Positions 10,475 to 22,258 of a DNA stretch of 64,000 bases are shown here, piece by piece (position 1 is the stretch's first letter; each line of letters begins with the position of its first letter). A program made the translations under genes and the position numbers. Source of the DNA: Nigrospora sphaerica (lineage: Eukaryota > Ascomycota > Sordariomycetes > Amphisphaeriales > Apiosporaceae); assembly GCA_018287875.1 (NCBI GenBank), contig JAGVVL010000018.1:2968501-3032500 (forward strand), given 5' to 3'. Below the pieces are notes generated by a model. It was given only the letters and a program-made list of their open reading frames with translations, was not told where the DNA came from and ran no database searches.

Positions 10475-13051
10475 CTACCACCCGTCGCCCCACCCGTCGT
10501 CCTCTGCTGGCTCCTTGGGCTTCAGATCCAGCTTCTTGGCCACGACCGGCTTCGGCTTCGGCGCCGCCGCCGAGGCCTTCCTCGCTCCAGTGGCGCCGCC
10601 GACGCTCTTGGTCAGACCTTTGGGCAGAGGCTTGCCGCCCGGCCCGCCCGCCTTCTTCTTCTCTTGGGCCGCGAGCCAGCCGGCAAAGTCGGGTTCGGCG
10701 CCGTCGTCCACGGGCGCGGCGGCCACCTTCTTGGTCGTAGCCGTCGTGGTCCGCGGCGTGCGTGTCAATCCATCGTCCGGGTCGTCATCCATGTCACCCA
10801 TGTCGCCCCAGGCGTCGCCTCCAAAATCGTCGTCCTCCGCCGCCGGCTCCGGATCCTTGAAGTAGGCGTCGGCGGCCGTCGTCGACGAGCTGCGCGAGAC
10901 AGGCGGTGGCGGCGAGACGGCGATCTGGCGGTGCAGGGCCGATGCCGACGATGTCGTCGTGGGCGTCGGGTGTAGGCCGACTGGCGCAGGCGAGGTTACC
11001 CGCGATGCTGCGGCGGACGCACCGTTGCTGGCGGCCGCCGGCTGCATCTCGCCCGCCGCGGCCGACAGTTTGTTAGTAAAGGAGGAAATGGCCCAGCCCG
11101 CCCACGAGTTGGCCTCGGCCGGTTGCGGCGTGCTCATCCGTGCGCCGGCAGCTTCAGAAGAGGGTTGCGGGGGCAGGACGGTGTCGGGCATAGCGGCTGC
11201 GGCCTTGCGGATCTTGGCCATGTAGACGTCCATGCACTTGTTTGCCTGGTCCCGGACCATTTTCTCCTTGTCGATGAGGGACGGGCAGATGGCCGGCAGC
11301 ACCTTCGTCGCGCAGTCTTCGTCACCGAAAAACTCAGCGGTGGCCCCCAGGGCCTGGAGCGCGGCGTTACGCGCGTGGACAAAGGGGTCGCGAAGCGAAC
11401 GGGTGAAGGCGGCGATTAGCACCTTGGTCCTTGAGCTGGGGCCCAGGTTCTTAGCGATCTTGCCGAGGCAGATGGTTGTGTTTGTGCGGATGCCGGGCTG
11501 CTCATCGTTGGCAGTCTTGGCCATATGTTTTAGCAGCTCGCCGTTGATGACGCGGTCCGACAGTTTGTTGATAATAACAAGCACCGACTTCACAGTTTGC
11601 TCTCGCACTATGGGCGCCTGATCCGTGAAGCCCGAGACCTGGACCGGGGTGTTAGGCGCCGTCCGTCAGCAATACGTGGTATACAGAACTCACCAAGTGG
11701 GGGAATATTTTGTCGTTGACGATCTTCTGCGGCAACCGGTCGATCATGTGAGGCAGATTGTCCAGTAGACAGACTCGCACAGCCCGGTCGGGGTTGCCGA
11801 AAAGTCTGATAACGACAGGCTGCACGCGCTGCTCGAAGTCTTCATTGGACAGTTTGGTCGATATCTTCATCACCATGCTGAAAGCCTTGGGACCGCCGCC
11901 GCCAAATTCCACCGATTTGAGGAGTTCCGGCAAAACTTTCATTTTGAAGAAGTCTTCGGGGAAATCATCCGTCAGGGATTCCAGGTCTTGCAAGAACTCC
12001 TCCCTTTCCTCCTCCGACTTGACGCCGAGGTTGTCGATACCCTCGGTGAGCTTAATCAGGGTCGAGTCGAAGAAGCCGCCGGACCGCCGCCCCTGGTCCA
12101 GGAACACGCCCACCGTCATCCTCGCCTTTGGGTTGGGGTTAACCAAGCGTTTGTAGCTTGCGTGCATCGTCGGCGGGATGCCCTTGGTCTGGCCGGCCTG
12201 GTCGGCGCCGGCAAAGTCGCCGTTGAAGACCTCGTATATCATGGTGCCTAAGTTGTAAGCGTCGATGGCCGAGTGCGGGTTCTTCTTGGCCGCCTCCCAG
12301 CCGCCGCCGCGCGCGAGCTCAGGGGGCGCATAGCGACCCGAGTCCGGCACCAGGCTCCCGTATGCGTATATGACGGCATCATCGTCCTTGACGTTGCTCA
12401 AGACCTCGAAGCCGCCCAGTTTCCACTCCCCGCTCTCGGATGTGTACACGGAGGCGACATTGAGGTTGCCGTGGATCGAGGTGCCCTCGTTGTTTATGAA
12501 TTTGATGGTGCGCTGCGTAAAGATCAGCAGTCGGCCGGGCGCCGGCGGAGACGTGGCCTCGTACCGCGACGCTATATAGTCCCCATTTAATGGTCTCGGG
12601 GCTCAGGCTCTTCCTCTTCACATGCCAGCGCAGGGGCACCACTCGCTCGGTCGCAATGTAGATGTACGTTTCGGTCTGTCGGCGGCCCGTCAGCATGCGC
12701 GGAGGGCTGGAGGCGGGCGGCAGGGTGCTGGTACCTCGACGGCATCCAGAACCTTGATGACACCGGGGTGTCGCATGGTCCGCAGCTTCTTCAGCGCGTT
12801 CTTGGCCAGGGGCAGGCGGCTTCTGTTGGCCGTGATGTCGAAGGAGAAGATGCTGCAGTTGCTCCCGTCTTCCTACGCGGCCGTCAGCATGTCGCCCCGC
12901 GTGCCGCGCGCCGGAGTGCAGCACTGACGCGCCTCGTGCCATTGTACAGCGTCCAGATGGACGCGTCGATATCAACCTTGTCGCCGAAGGTGTAGGGGAA
13001 GGGCGGCCCCTGGGCGATGGCCGAGGCCACCGCGGATTTGAGAAAGTTCAT
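10475..13051 (-). CDS. CEX1: SCY1-family pseudokinase (Scyl1/Cex1 type)
   Basis: Five exons: 12929-13051, 12735-12872, 12565-12675, 11694-12512 and 10475-11638. All junctions are GT-AG and the frame stays open to give 784 residues. The N-terminus (MNFLKSAVASAIAQGPPFPY) leads into a protein-kinase-like fold without a normal catalytic loop (GTSIHGNLNVASVYTSESGE in place of HRD). A HEAT-repeat region follows (PQKIVNDKIFPHLVSGFTDQ; MAKTANDEQPGIRTNTTICL; FVHARNAALQALGATAEFFG). The tail is low-complexity A/P/T-rich and ends in acidic-tryptophan sequence DDGWGDGW. Family members link tRNA export and COPI/Golgi traffic. Exons 2 and 3 encode NALKKLRTMRHPGVIKVLDA and TETYIYIATERVVPLRW, typical of Scy1 kinase lobes. 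Confidence 0.92.
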
Positions 13052-13814
13052 GGTGGCCACGTCGCATCCAGCGCAAACGAGCACAGATCGTAGGACAGGC
13101 TGGAAGTTGGAGACAACCACCTGGAGCGAGGAGGAAGGGGGCGCGGCACTTGTTGCGTTGGGCTGTTATCGATTAAGTACTTCTTGTACACAGCCCACGG
13201 CTGGAAGTCGGGTACAGTCGCTAGGTTGGCAAGTACGGATGTTTGGGATATATGGGAAGTATGCGAGGCATTACGGGATGAGAGGTACGAAAATAAGGGC
13301 GGCTCCTTTTTCTTGTCGTCAACCCGGAGTCGTAAGTCAGCCAACCCCTCCACTGGTGAAGGCCAGCTCAGCTTCAGGCACCCATTTGAAAGGCCACCCC
13401 GGCAGCAGAGCTCCCGAATTCGAAGGTACGGGTTATCCCCATACATGATGTACGCAGCAAGGAGGTACTTCAGTACATCCTAAAGTACATATTCTACCTA
13501 CCTCTTACGAAGCATGTGTATTAGGTTGCGCTGCCATTTGTTTTCCCCTCGCTAACCGAAAGGGTCATGGGTGGAAGTGGCAGGCGTTGGTGGGGCTTGA
13601 GCCCGCTGTTTAGCCTCGGGTCGCCCTGGAAGTCTTCCCGCTCGACGAGCCTCAACTGTCTACCCTTGGAAGCGCCAGCTGCCGCTTGCAACATAACAAG
13701 CTCGAATGATATGGAACTGTAGCAATGCATTGCCTTGTTGTCTCTCTGCCCCGTGGCTATTAGATGGTACGGGTATGTTAAAACCGCCCTTGGTATACGA
13801 AGTCCACCCCTTCT
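13052..13814. other. Intergenic
   Basis: Promoter of the SCY1-like gene and 3' flank of the FAD oxidase gene. Around 13450-13500 there are several short GTAC-containing palindromic stretches (for example AGTACTT, AGTACATC, AGTACATA). No gene recognised. Confidence 0.4.
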
Positions 13815-15391
13815 TCAAGGCTTGAACCCACTCGTTCTGTCCCTCCACATGCCAGTAGGATCTAGCTGTTTTTGAACCGCCCTGGCCAGTTTGCCCATCT
13901 CGGGCCTCAGCCTGCCAAAGTAGTCCTGGCGGTGGAAGGCCTCGTTCATTAGAAGCGGCAGGTACGCCTTTGCGAGTTTCCCGCGGCGCTGGAAGCTCTG
14001 CACCAGCGCCTGCAGTCCAGTGCAAGCCTCATGCATGGTCCCTTGTACGCGCTCGAGGCCGTCGGGTGGTTGGAAGGCAAAACTGAGGCCCAGCACGACG
14101 CGGTCAACATTCTCATCCAGGCCGTAGAGATCGATGCCGTTGGCTTTCGCCGCCCGTGCCATCGCCTTGGGCAGCGGCTGAAATGAAAGCGCCGCCGAAG
14201 TGCCCGCCACAGCCGCCGCCGCCGCGTTGCTCATGTCGGCCCAGTGCTCGTAGTAGGCCTGAAACACCTCGAGCGCGTCTTCGTGTCGAGGAAGCGGCGT
14301 GGTCTCGGTCCCGGTCGTATATGTGCTCCACTCGGCACGGCCTGTCTCGTTAACGAGGCTCCTCATGCTCTGGGTCCGGCAAGTGTCGTTCGTATGTTCG
14401 ATGGCCATGAAGCCATCAAAGACGCCCGCTGGTGGCTGCGGGGCGTTGTAGTAGAGAGACAGGCTCCATTTCTGGTGGAAGATGGCCGGCGTCCTTTCCG
14501 CAGTCAGAACGACGGCGGCCTTGTCGTCGGGATAATGTTCGGTGAAGTCGCGCAGGGCCGCGAACAAAGCCGGGGTCGTGTTCTCCTTGGCCTCGAACTC
14601 AACCTTGCCGCCCCAGACCTGGCCTTGCGGGTAGGCCTTGAGCAAGAACGAAGTGACGATGCCGTAGTTATTCCCGCCTGCCGTGAGGGCCGTGAAGATG
14701 TCCGGGTAGTTGGCTCTGGTCACCCGGACCACGGACGCGTTGGCGAGGACCAACGTGTACTCCAGCACGCTGTTGGCAGCCCAGCCATATTGGGCGCTCC
14801 AGGGACTCAGTCCGCCTTTTCACTGTCAGCTCGCAAGCACTCGAAAGGGCAAGACGACGAGCGTGAAAGGACGGTTTTACCTCCTAGCAGCGATCCACTG
14901 ACACTCAACCGGCCCGCTCTCCCGCCCACGACGGTATGTCCACTTCCCTCCAACGTCTGGAGGACGTCATCCCATCGGTTCCCAGCGCCGACCCGGACCG
15001 TCCCGGCGGCCTCGTCAAATTGTACCTGGTTCAGGAGCTCGGTAACAACCAGGGGCCCGCCGTGCACGCTGGCAAAATGGGGGTTTGCATTCCAGCCGCC
15101 TGACTTGATGGCGAACGTCTCATTCTGGGTGTTGAGGATGCGGACCATGTCGGCGACCTCGGGCGTGTCCTTGGGGAGGAGCATGCACGACGGCTTCAGG
15201 TCGCCGCAGGCCCTCGACCAGTAGTCGGCCATTTGTGCCATGAACTCGATGGACACGGGCGGCTCGATTTGTACCCGGCTGGCCATCTCCACGAGGCTGC
15301 ACGTGTTGGCCGTGCCTGCGTTCGCGGGTCTGCCCAGCAGAGCGATGACGACGGCGGCGATCAGGCCTCTTGGTGGTGAGCGCGCCAGCAT
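13815..15391 (-). CDS. Secreted FAD-linked oxidoreductase, VAO/BBE family
   Basis: Two exons, 14881-15391 and 13815-14815 (503 residues). The intron 14816-14880 has a GTAAAA donor and an AAG acceptor, chosen because it restores the family motif LLGGGLSPWSAQYGWAANSV. Residues 1-25 form a signal peptide (GLIAAVVIALLGRPANA). The FAD_binding_4 domain follows (SCMLLPKDTPEVADMVRILN; FAIKSGGWNANPHFASVHGG), and a BBE-type C-terminus ends in FGRLRPEMGKLARAVQKQLD. Most relatives have Gly-Gly-His where this protein has Gly-Gly-Trp. That His carries the covalent FAD link, so the flavin may be bound differently here (inference). Substrate is unknown; relatives oxidise sugars, alkaloids and polyketide intermediates. 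Confidence 0.85.
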
Positions 15392-16647
15392 GGTCGGATG
15401 GATTAGGGCTACTCAGGCGGTTGGCCGTGACAAGCCGAGACTACGGTCGCTTGGAAGATGAGAGCGAGTGCACTGCATCGCCGGACCGCATCGAGTCGGC
15501 GTGTGGCAGGAGAGAAGCCAGCAGATTCGGTCTGCCGGAAGCCCTGCAGAAGGGTAGCAATTTCTTGGCGACTGAGTAATCTCCCAACATGGAGACTTGG
15601 GGGAGCACTCAAGGCTGGGGAAGCCGGACCATGACAGCCCAGGAACAGCCGGCGACCTGAAAGGCTTAAGGATGAAAGAAGGCGGCGATTCGCCCCCGTC
15701 GTGCTGGCGGGACCCTTGGGCGAGATGCCGTGGTGGGAACCCCTGCAGATATCCGACGCAGCGACGTTCCACCGTCTGCGCCGTCGGAACTGTTGTTTGA
15801 TTGCGGAAGGATCGACAGCCTCTAGCATGTGACTTGTGCCGCACCAGCCGGCCCACGATGGATAGGCGGATACCTGCCTAGCAAGTAGACGGGAGAGTAA
15901 GCAGACGGGAGAATAAGTAGACGGGAGAGTCTTGGGGGGGCCGCAGTTTCCATTTCGCATCCTGGCCGACGATGGTCGGTGGGTATGTTTTTACATCTCC
16001 GTGGCAGCTCGCGCAGCTAGCTGGAGGGAAGCTAGGGTCCCCAGACGCCACGAACAGCTCGCGGCAGCGCATGGCCAAGTTTCCTCCGCCCGCTTCGGCT
16101 CCCGACCCCTCAAGGAACCCGTTGATTGCAGGGCTATATGGATCGACTCTCGGCGCAGTAAACGGGCGGAGGAGTAGTGGTGGGCGCAACCCGTTTTTCC
16201 TTCCTGCTGTACCGTTGCGTTCACCCAGGGTGCCCACGTGACGTTGGGGGACATGGTTCTGGACCGCCGGAATATGATGACCCTGTCACTAATACGGTGC
16301 AAAACGGTCGTGGGCTTGCTTTTTGTCACAGCGACGCATCCGCCAGACAAGCAAGACCTTCACTTCGCCTGTTGCGTGGATTCCCAGCCCGTCTATCGGG
16401 CTGAACTCTCGTCTTTAACGATGAGCTGGCGCCCGACTCGTCCACCCCACCTGGGCCGAACCCCCGAGATCGGCTTAAATATTTTCTCTACCAACCAGTC
16501 CCGTCGTGCTCTGGAAACCCGACACGGATCTGCCACCCTCGACGGCGCCCAAACTGTGCCGGCTTTTCGCTTACCCCCTTTTTCTTACTGAACCCCTCCC
16601 GTGTCTCCGTGTTTTGACCCCGGCGAGCCCCCTCCCCTTCTCCGAAA
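15392..16647. other. Intergenic, divergent promoters
   Basis: About 1.25 kb between the FAD oxidase and homoserine kinase genes. It includes the 16-bp triplicate at 15883-15930 (separate entry) and a C/T-rich 5' leader directly before the ATG at 16648. No gene recognised. Confidence 0.5.
15883..15930 (+). repeat. Three tandem 16-bp units
   Basis: AAGTAGACGGGAGAGT occurs at 15883-15898 and 15915-15930, with a variant AAGCAGACGGGAGAAT between them (15899-15914). It is intergenic and looks like a small minisatellite; no function is implied. Confidence 0.9.
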
Positions 16648-17878
16648 ATGGAGTCCTTCACCATCCGCACCCCCTGTTCGTCCGCCAACATAGGCCCCGG
16701 GTTCGACGTCATCGGTCTAGCCCTGTCCATCTACCTGGAGCTGACCGTCACCGTCGACCGGTCCAAGACGACGTCGGAGCACCCGCTAAACTGCCGCATC
16801 ACCTACGAGGGCCAGGGCGCCGACTCGGGCGAGGTCCCGCTGGACCCGGCCGCCAACCTCATCACCCGCGTCGCCCTGTACGTGCTGCGGTGCCACGACC
16901 AGCGGGCCTTCCCCGTCGAGACCCATGTGCACATCAAGAACCCCATCCCGCTGGGCCGCGGTCTGGGCTCCTCGGGCGCCGCCGTCGTGGCCGGCGCCAT
17001 GCTGGGCAAGCAGGTCGGCCGCCTCGAGATGAGCGACGAACGCCTGTTTGACTTTTGCCTCATGATCGGTGTGTAGACTCAAAGATGTGCCCCCTCCCTC
17101 CGTCTTCTTTTCGGACCGCTGACCTGGTGTCCCCCAGAGCGCCACCCCGACAACGTCGGCGCGGCCCTCTTCGGCGGGTTTGTGGGCACGTACCTGAAGC
17201 CGCTGACGCCGGCCGACGTGGCGCGGGTCGAGATACCGCTGAGCGAGGTGCTGCCGGCGCCGGCGGGCGGGCTGGACACGGGCGAGCGGCCGCCGGAGCC
17301 GCCGCACGGCATCGGGCATCACATCAAGTTCCCGTGGAGCCCGGAAATCAAGGCCGTAGCCATCATCCCGAGCTTCGAGGTGGCCACGGCCAAGGCCCGC
17401 GAGGTCCTGCCCACCCACTACCCGCGCCAGGACGTCACCTTTAACCTGCAGCGCATCGCCCTGCTGCCCGTCGCCCTCGGCCAGTCCCCGCCCGACCCGG
17501 ACCTCATCTTCCTCGCCATGCAGGACAAGCTGCACCAGCAGTACCGCCAGACCCTCATCCCCGGCCTGCAGGACATTGTCGAGTCCATGTCCCCCGCCAC
17601 CCAGCCCGGCCTCCTGGGCGTCTGCCTCTCGGGTGCCGGCCCCACCATTCTCGCCCTGGCTACGAGTACGTGACATCCTCCCCCGCTCGCCGCATTTTCC
17701 CCTTATTCCTGTGATAAGCGGACCCCCTTTGCCCGTACTGACCACCCCTCCCCCCCTCGCAGGCAACTTCGAAGAGATCGCGGACCGTATCATTGCCCGG
17801 TTCAAGAAGGAGAACATTGAGTGCCAGTGGAAGCTGCTGGAGCCCGCCGAGGGAACCAAGGTGATCAGGAACAACTAA
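16648..17878 (+). CDS. THR1: Homoserine kinase
   Basis: Phosphorylates L-homoserine to O-phosphohomoserine, the step before threonine synthase in threonine synthesis (cytosol). Three exons, 16648-17068, 17138-17665 and 17763-17878, give 354 residues; introns of 69 and 97 bp are GT-AG. Visible GHMP-kinase features: the N-terminal strand MESFTIRTPCSSANIGPGFD; the ATP-binding glycine loop at about 101-113 (PLGRGLGSSGAAV); ERHPDNVGAALFGGFVGTYL across intron 1; and the C-terminal GHMP motif LLGVCLSGAGPTILALATS before the last intron. Length and motif order match fungal homoserine kinases. Expression is probably constitutive; a C/T-rich leader precedes the ATG. Confidence 0.96.
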
Positions 17879-20476
17879 GCTGCCTCGTGACCCGTAACTC
17901 AATAGAACATGGCTTCACACGAGACCTCGGGCGCCCACCCCGGCGTCGGGCCCCATGCCACTTCCTGCTTGCTACCCGACGTGCCCTCGGTAGCGTCGCC
18001 CACGTGTAGCGAGCGCGTCACTCGGTCGGCGCATTACCCTCGGGCGCTTGACAGTTGGTAGTACACCGTCGCCCTTGCCCCGCGGTGCTTGGGGGCGCAG
18101 AGCACACAAAGACGAAGTGATCAGGCGGCCGGACTTGCGCGCGTCTCACCTCGGAAGCTACGTGACCAAGCGAGGCCAGGGCAAGGTGGTGGCGGTGATC
18201 TGGGCATCACGGCTTTGCTTTCTCCCCTCCTGGGAACATCACCGATACACACCGCCCACTTTCGGCCCGAACTGACGTGACGCTTGCATTTGGCCCTCGC
18301 GCGGGGAGCAAGGCGCGGCGTTTGGGGCACCCCGCTTAGAACGCGAGGGAGGGGGAAAGGGAAAGGATGGTGGCCGTAACGCGTATACGAGGGCATGTGG
18401 GTTCACGGCGTCTTCGCTTGAACCGTGACGACCGGGGGTCCAGGAATGCGTCGGCGCCACGCAAGGAAAACATTGACCGCGCACAGCAGGATATACACCA
18501 TAGCACAAGCGTGCTTCGGGCGTCGAAGGGGACCGTTGACGGCCAGACCCTAGCCGCGAAGACCCCCGATAAAAGGTTCCCTTTCTTTCCTTTGCCCTCT
18601 CCCGGCCGAAGACGACCGATCGGATCTTGTGTCTCTTCGCGCTCCATCGCCGCAACATCTACACATACCCAAAGCCACCCAAATAGCCACACAAGACCCA
18701 GAGCTCAGTATTCTTTGCGACTCCCAGATACTGACACACATCGAGCGTCGAACTCACAAATTATGCCCCCTCGCCGTGACGCCCCCGGCGCCCCCAACAA
18801 GCCGCTCCCGAAGCCGCCCACGCGCCCTTCCGCCTGAGGAGAGCAACGTCGTGCCACAGTGCTTTCGCATACGCACGCAAACCCTTGCCCTCTTAAGGGG
18901 GGAAGACCAACGCCGGTTTGCCGGACGCAGGGAAGAGGGCGTAAGGGGAGGCTTCAGTCGACCCGTAGTTCACTCTTTTCCCTCTCCGTATCCACGGTTC
19001 TCGCGATGCTCCGGTCGGGGAAAGGGGGTTGGGGGAGGTGCCATTGGCCGGACCTACGTGCCGGGCATTTCATATAGTTACAATCGCTCTCGCGGGCGAC
19101 ACTTTCGTTGAATGTCATGTCCGACCCGCCCGTGGGAAAACCCTTGTCACTGAACAAAAAGGGATCCCGACAGGGGAAGTGCTTGTTGGAAAAATGCCCG
19201 GCGATCGGTTTTCTTCTGTTCGAGTCGTGATTGCCCAGGTCCGGATGCGGGAGGCACACGACGGCGGTGGTGACAGATGGCTGGAGCAAGTAGAAAGAAA
19301 ATCAAAAGTCTCATCAGACATCACCGCTGAGTCTCGTACTTACCACTCATCAAAAGTACGTAGCGGTTGAGAAAATGACAGTGTCTATTGTCGGATTTGG
19401 CCCTTCTTGTCAAGTGCCTTCATGTGCAATAGCATCGCCAGGGCTGGTGAAAGCTGGTGCTGCTGATATAAGCCGTCAGGCTGGTATTTCTGGCACACGC
19501 TCTCTCAGGGCCTGGAAGACCCCGTTGCCGTACCTTTCCGATCGTTTAGAGCCGCAGAAATGTGAGGACCCCTCTCATGCTGCGGCAGTGGGACCCACGA
19601 GAGCCAGGAAACTGAACCAGACTATGACTGTGTCGTTTGAAGCGGGGTTCGGGCAGAGTATGCGAACGTGAGAGATTGCTGATGCGGGAAAAGAAAAAGA
19701 AGACTGGCGTCGAGAGCACAGCACCCACAAAGTATTCATGCGATTACTTCGTATCCGCTATATATATGAAGCGAATCCCTCATGAGGGCACCCCCGCCTG
19801 GAGATTGACGCGTTGGGCCAGTGGCCGCGATGGCTCCATCACCAAAAACCCACGACGGACTCACTCGCGTAGCGGGCCAAATTTCCTAATGGTTTTCAGG
19901 ACGACAAGGTATAGATAGTCCTTAGGACTGTCCTAATCGCTCTGTATTGCTACATACTGTTGACAATCTAGATTTTTACTCTGTGGGCTTGTGCAGGTAC
20001 TCGGCCCTCATGGCAAACGAACCCAGCAGCAACTTGTGTAAGGCGCTTCCTCGCAGAAAACAGTACCTTTCTACTGGTCACTGACTGATCCATCACGCGT
20101 ACGACTGGAAAGCGGCGGTTAATGGGCCGAAGCATCGATCGGATTCCATGGATGGCATTGCAGAAACTACGGGTTTCTATAATGGAACCCAGCGTGTCGT
20201 CATCCTCCCACGGGAATCTGATCAAGGCTCAAGTTACGGAAAATGCAGAGCATGGAGGGACAGACCTACGACCAAATCTGGTGCGTAGGGCGTCACACCA
20301 ACCATCAAGTATCTGGCAGCCCACATAACCGCTCCAAAGGTTCAGAGAAATGCCAACGCTTTCCAGAGGAATGTGTCGCTCAACGCCTTGAAAAACAATA
20401 AGGGGCGACGGCCAAAGATAAGCGAACCGACCGAAGACTCGAGTGTAGGGACGGAAGGCCGCGGGCGTCAGCCATG
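17879..20476. other. Long gene-poor stretch
   Basis: About 2.6 kb. From 18590 to 18760 there is an A/C-rich tract like a fungal 5' leader (CACATACCCAAAG), followed by a 24-codon frame at 18763-18837 rich in Pro and Arg (MPPRRDAPGAPNKPLPKPPT). This could be a tiny gene or a first exon, but I found no continuation. The rest shows nothing recognisable. Confidence 0.35.
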
Positions 20477-20920
20477 CTAGGTAGTTCGGTTGATTTTCCT
20501 GCTGCGGATTTCGAAAGCTTTGGGCCTGGCGCGGCCCGCTATAACGCGCTGATATCGGGGTGCCTGCATGATGTCTGGCAGATCCTCCCAGTCGTAATCC
20601 TTATCTGGCTCGCTCGAGCTAGCGATGGCCTGGCTCTCGAGGCTGCAACCCGTAATTTCAGCCATCCAGTCGCCCTCCAGAGCCTCCTCGCCGTCCTCGG
20701 TGAGGCCGGCGTCGGTGCGGCTGACATATGGGGAGGGAGGGCGTCGGCGAGACTTGTTCTTGCCCTGACCGTAATGACCGCGGGGGGTGGCTCTGCCTCG
20801 GAGCTGGTCGTACGCCACATGGCATTGCTGTTGCTGTTTCTGTCGCTGCTGCGGCTGAGGGTGGTCGAAACGCAGCGTCTCTATGGAGCTCTTCAGCACA
20901 GCATCGGTGGTAAACTGTCG
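20477..20920 (-). CDS. Uncertain open frame just downstream of LST8
   Basis: Open frame of about 145 codons on the LST8 strand, starting within 15 bp of the LST8 stop. It lacks an ATG: the first candidate is a GTG at 20899, and a CGACAG acceptor-like site lies just before it. Composition is protein-like: a Gln-rich run (PQPQQRQKQQQQCHVAYDQL), a basic patch (GKNKSRRRPP) and an acidic patch (SEPDKDYDWEDLPDIMQAPR). No domain recognised. It may be the last exon of an unseen gene, or 3' UTR of LST8. Confidence 0.25.
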   Translation of the reverse strand, partial: RQFTTDAVLKSSIETLRFDHPQPQQRQKQQQQCHVAYDQLRGRATPRGHYGQGKNKSRRRPPSPYVSRTDAGLTEDGEEALEGDWMAEITGCSLESQAIASSSEPDKDYDWEDLPDIMQAPRYQRVIAGRARPKAFEIRSRKINRTT

Positions 20921-20932
20921 AGAGGCTGAACC

Positions 20933-22258
20933 CTAACGGGCCTCCGAGTAGTCATTCAGCGCGACACAGACGGCACCGCGGTGGTGGCCGTTGTACTGGC
21001 GGATGACCTGCTGAGAGTGCAATTCCCAGAGGCGAGCGTAGTGATCCGAGCAGGCCGTTACGAGGTAGGCCGAGTCGGCACTAAAGGCACAGTCCCAAAC
21101 CCACCGTTGGTGGCCGGTAAGCGTGGCCTCCAAGGGCCAAGGCTTGGGCTTGTCAGGATCGCTGCCGTCCTTCTGGGGGTTGCTGGTGGGATCGGGTGAA
21201 GTAATTGGATTCGGGGCGATGGTCGTGTTGTTAAAACTGTCCGAAGGTGCAGTGGCTGGAGTCGACGTCTTCGGCTCGATGACTGGGACCTCGGCGTTGG
21301 GGTCGACATCGGTAACCACCCATATCTTGGCCGTGTGGTCAGCAGAGCAGGTGGCCAGCTTCTTGACATCAGGCGAGAGCAGGATACGTGTGATGGCCTC
21401 CTTGTGGGCCGAGAAGTGGGTGATGGGGACAAGGTCCGTCTTCTCTATGTTCTGAACAAGAGCCCAGACAAAGACGTTGCCCTGCAGCGGTGTAAGTCGG
21501 GTATTCCAAAAAGAGAGCTACCTTGGACGAGGCTTACGGCATTATTGGCAGCGCAGAGAAGCGTACCGTCGCTCGCAACAGTAACACTGCTGAGGCTGAC
21601 ATCCTCCTCGGGAATGAGCTCGTGGCTGCAATTGTTCTCTGCCAGGTCCCAGATGCGCACACTGCCTCGGCGATCGCAGCTGATGATCTCGCCCTGGTTG
21701 GGGTGGATCACGACATCATTGACGGGGCTGCCGTGGTTGTAACTGCGCTGGATGTTGCCGCTTCGTGTCTCCCAAATCTTGACAGTGCCATCCTCGGACG
21801 AGGTGACCATCCACTTGCCCTCGCAGTGGAAGGCCACGCCCGTGACGTTGTTGGTGTGACCCTCGAAGGTGAGGAGGGGGTTGGGGTTGGTCGATTTGAT
21901 GTCGTACAATTTGACCGTGTGATGGCCGGCAGCGGCGAGATAGCGCTTGTCGGGCGAGATACACAATCGGTTGACCTGGGAGTCGGGATGTTGAATTGTA
22001 CGCGAGCAAATGCCAGAGAGGGCCTCCCAGAATCTGGTCCAAGCAGGGTCAGCACCGTGTTTCACATTCGGCAGCATATGGAAGGGCGTCGGATCTGGGA
22101 GGGTGTGAAGCGGTGGCAGCAGAGAGCAGCAGTCACAGCAAGGGGCGCATACCTGATGGTGTGGTCGTAACCAGCTATGGTGGTGGGTTAGCCTCACGGC
22201 GACATGGGAAAGTTCGGGAGGCGTTGGAAGTGTTACCTGTGCACAGAATGACTGACAT
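20933..22258 (-). CDS. LST8: TOR-complex WD-repeat protein Lst8
   Basis: Seven-bladed WD40 subunit of TORC1 and TORC2 that stabilises the TOR kinase domain. Four exons: 22237-22258 and 22153-22174 (two 22-bp mini-exons), 21538-22033 and 20933-21481. They give 362 residues, and all introns are GT-AG. The N-terminus reads MSVILCTAGYDHTIRFWEAL. WD units follow (VNRLCISPDKRYLAAAGHHT; NNVTGVAFHCEGKWMVTSSE; VNDVVIHPNQGEIISCDRRG; ATCSADHTAKIWV) and it ends YNGHHRGAVCVALNDYSEAR. A Pro/Thr/Ser-rich insertion of about 45 residues sits before the last blade (PATAPSDSFNNTTIAPNPIT), making it longer than the roughly 300-residue family norm. Identification is firm. Confidence 0.95.

Noticed and set aside
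16786..17874. 362-codon minus-strand frame over homoserine kinase
   Set aside because: Antisense shadow of a GC-rich, clearly identified coding region; sequence is Gly/Arg/His-biased without domains.
18763..18837. 24-codon Pro/Arg-rich frame after a leader-like tract
   Set aside because: Too short and no continuing exon found, so kept only as a note in the intergenic entry.
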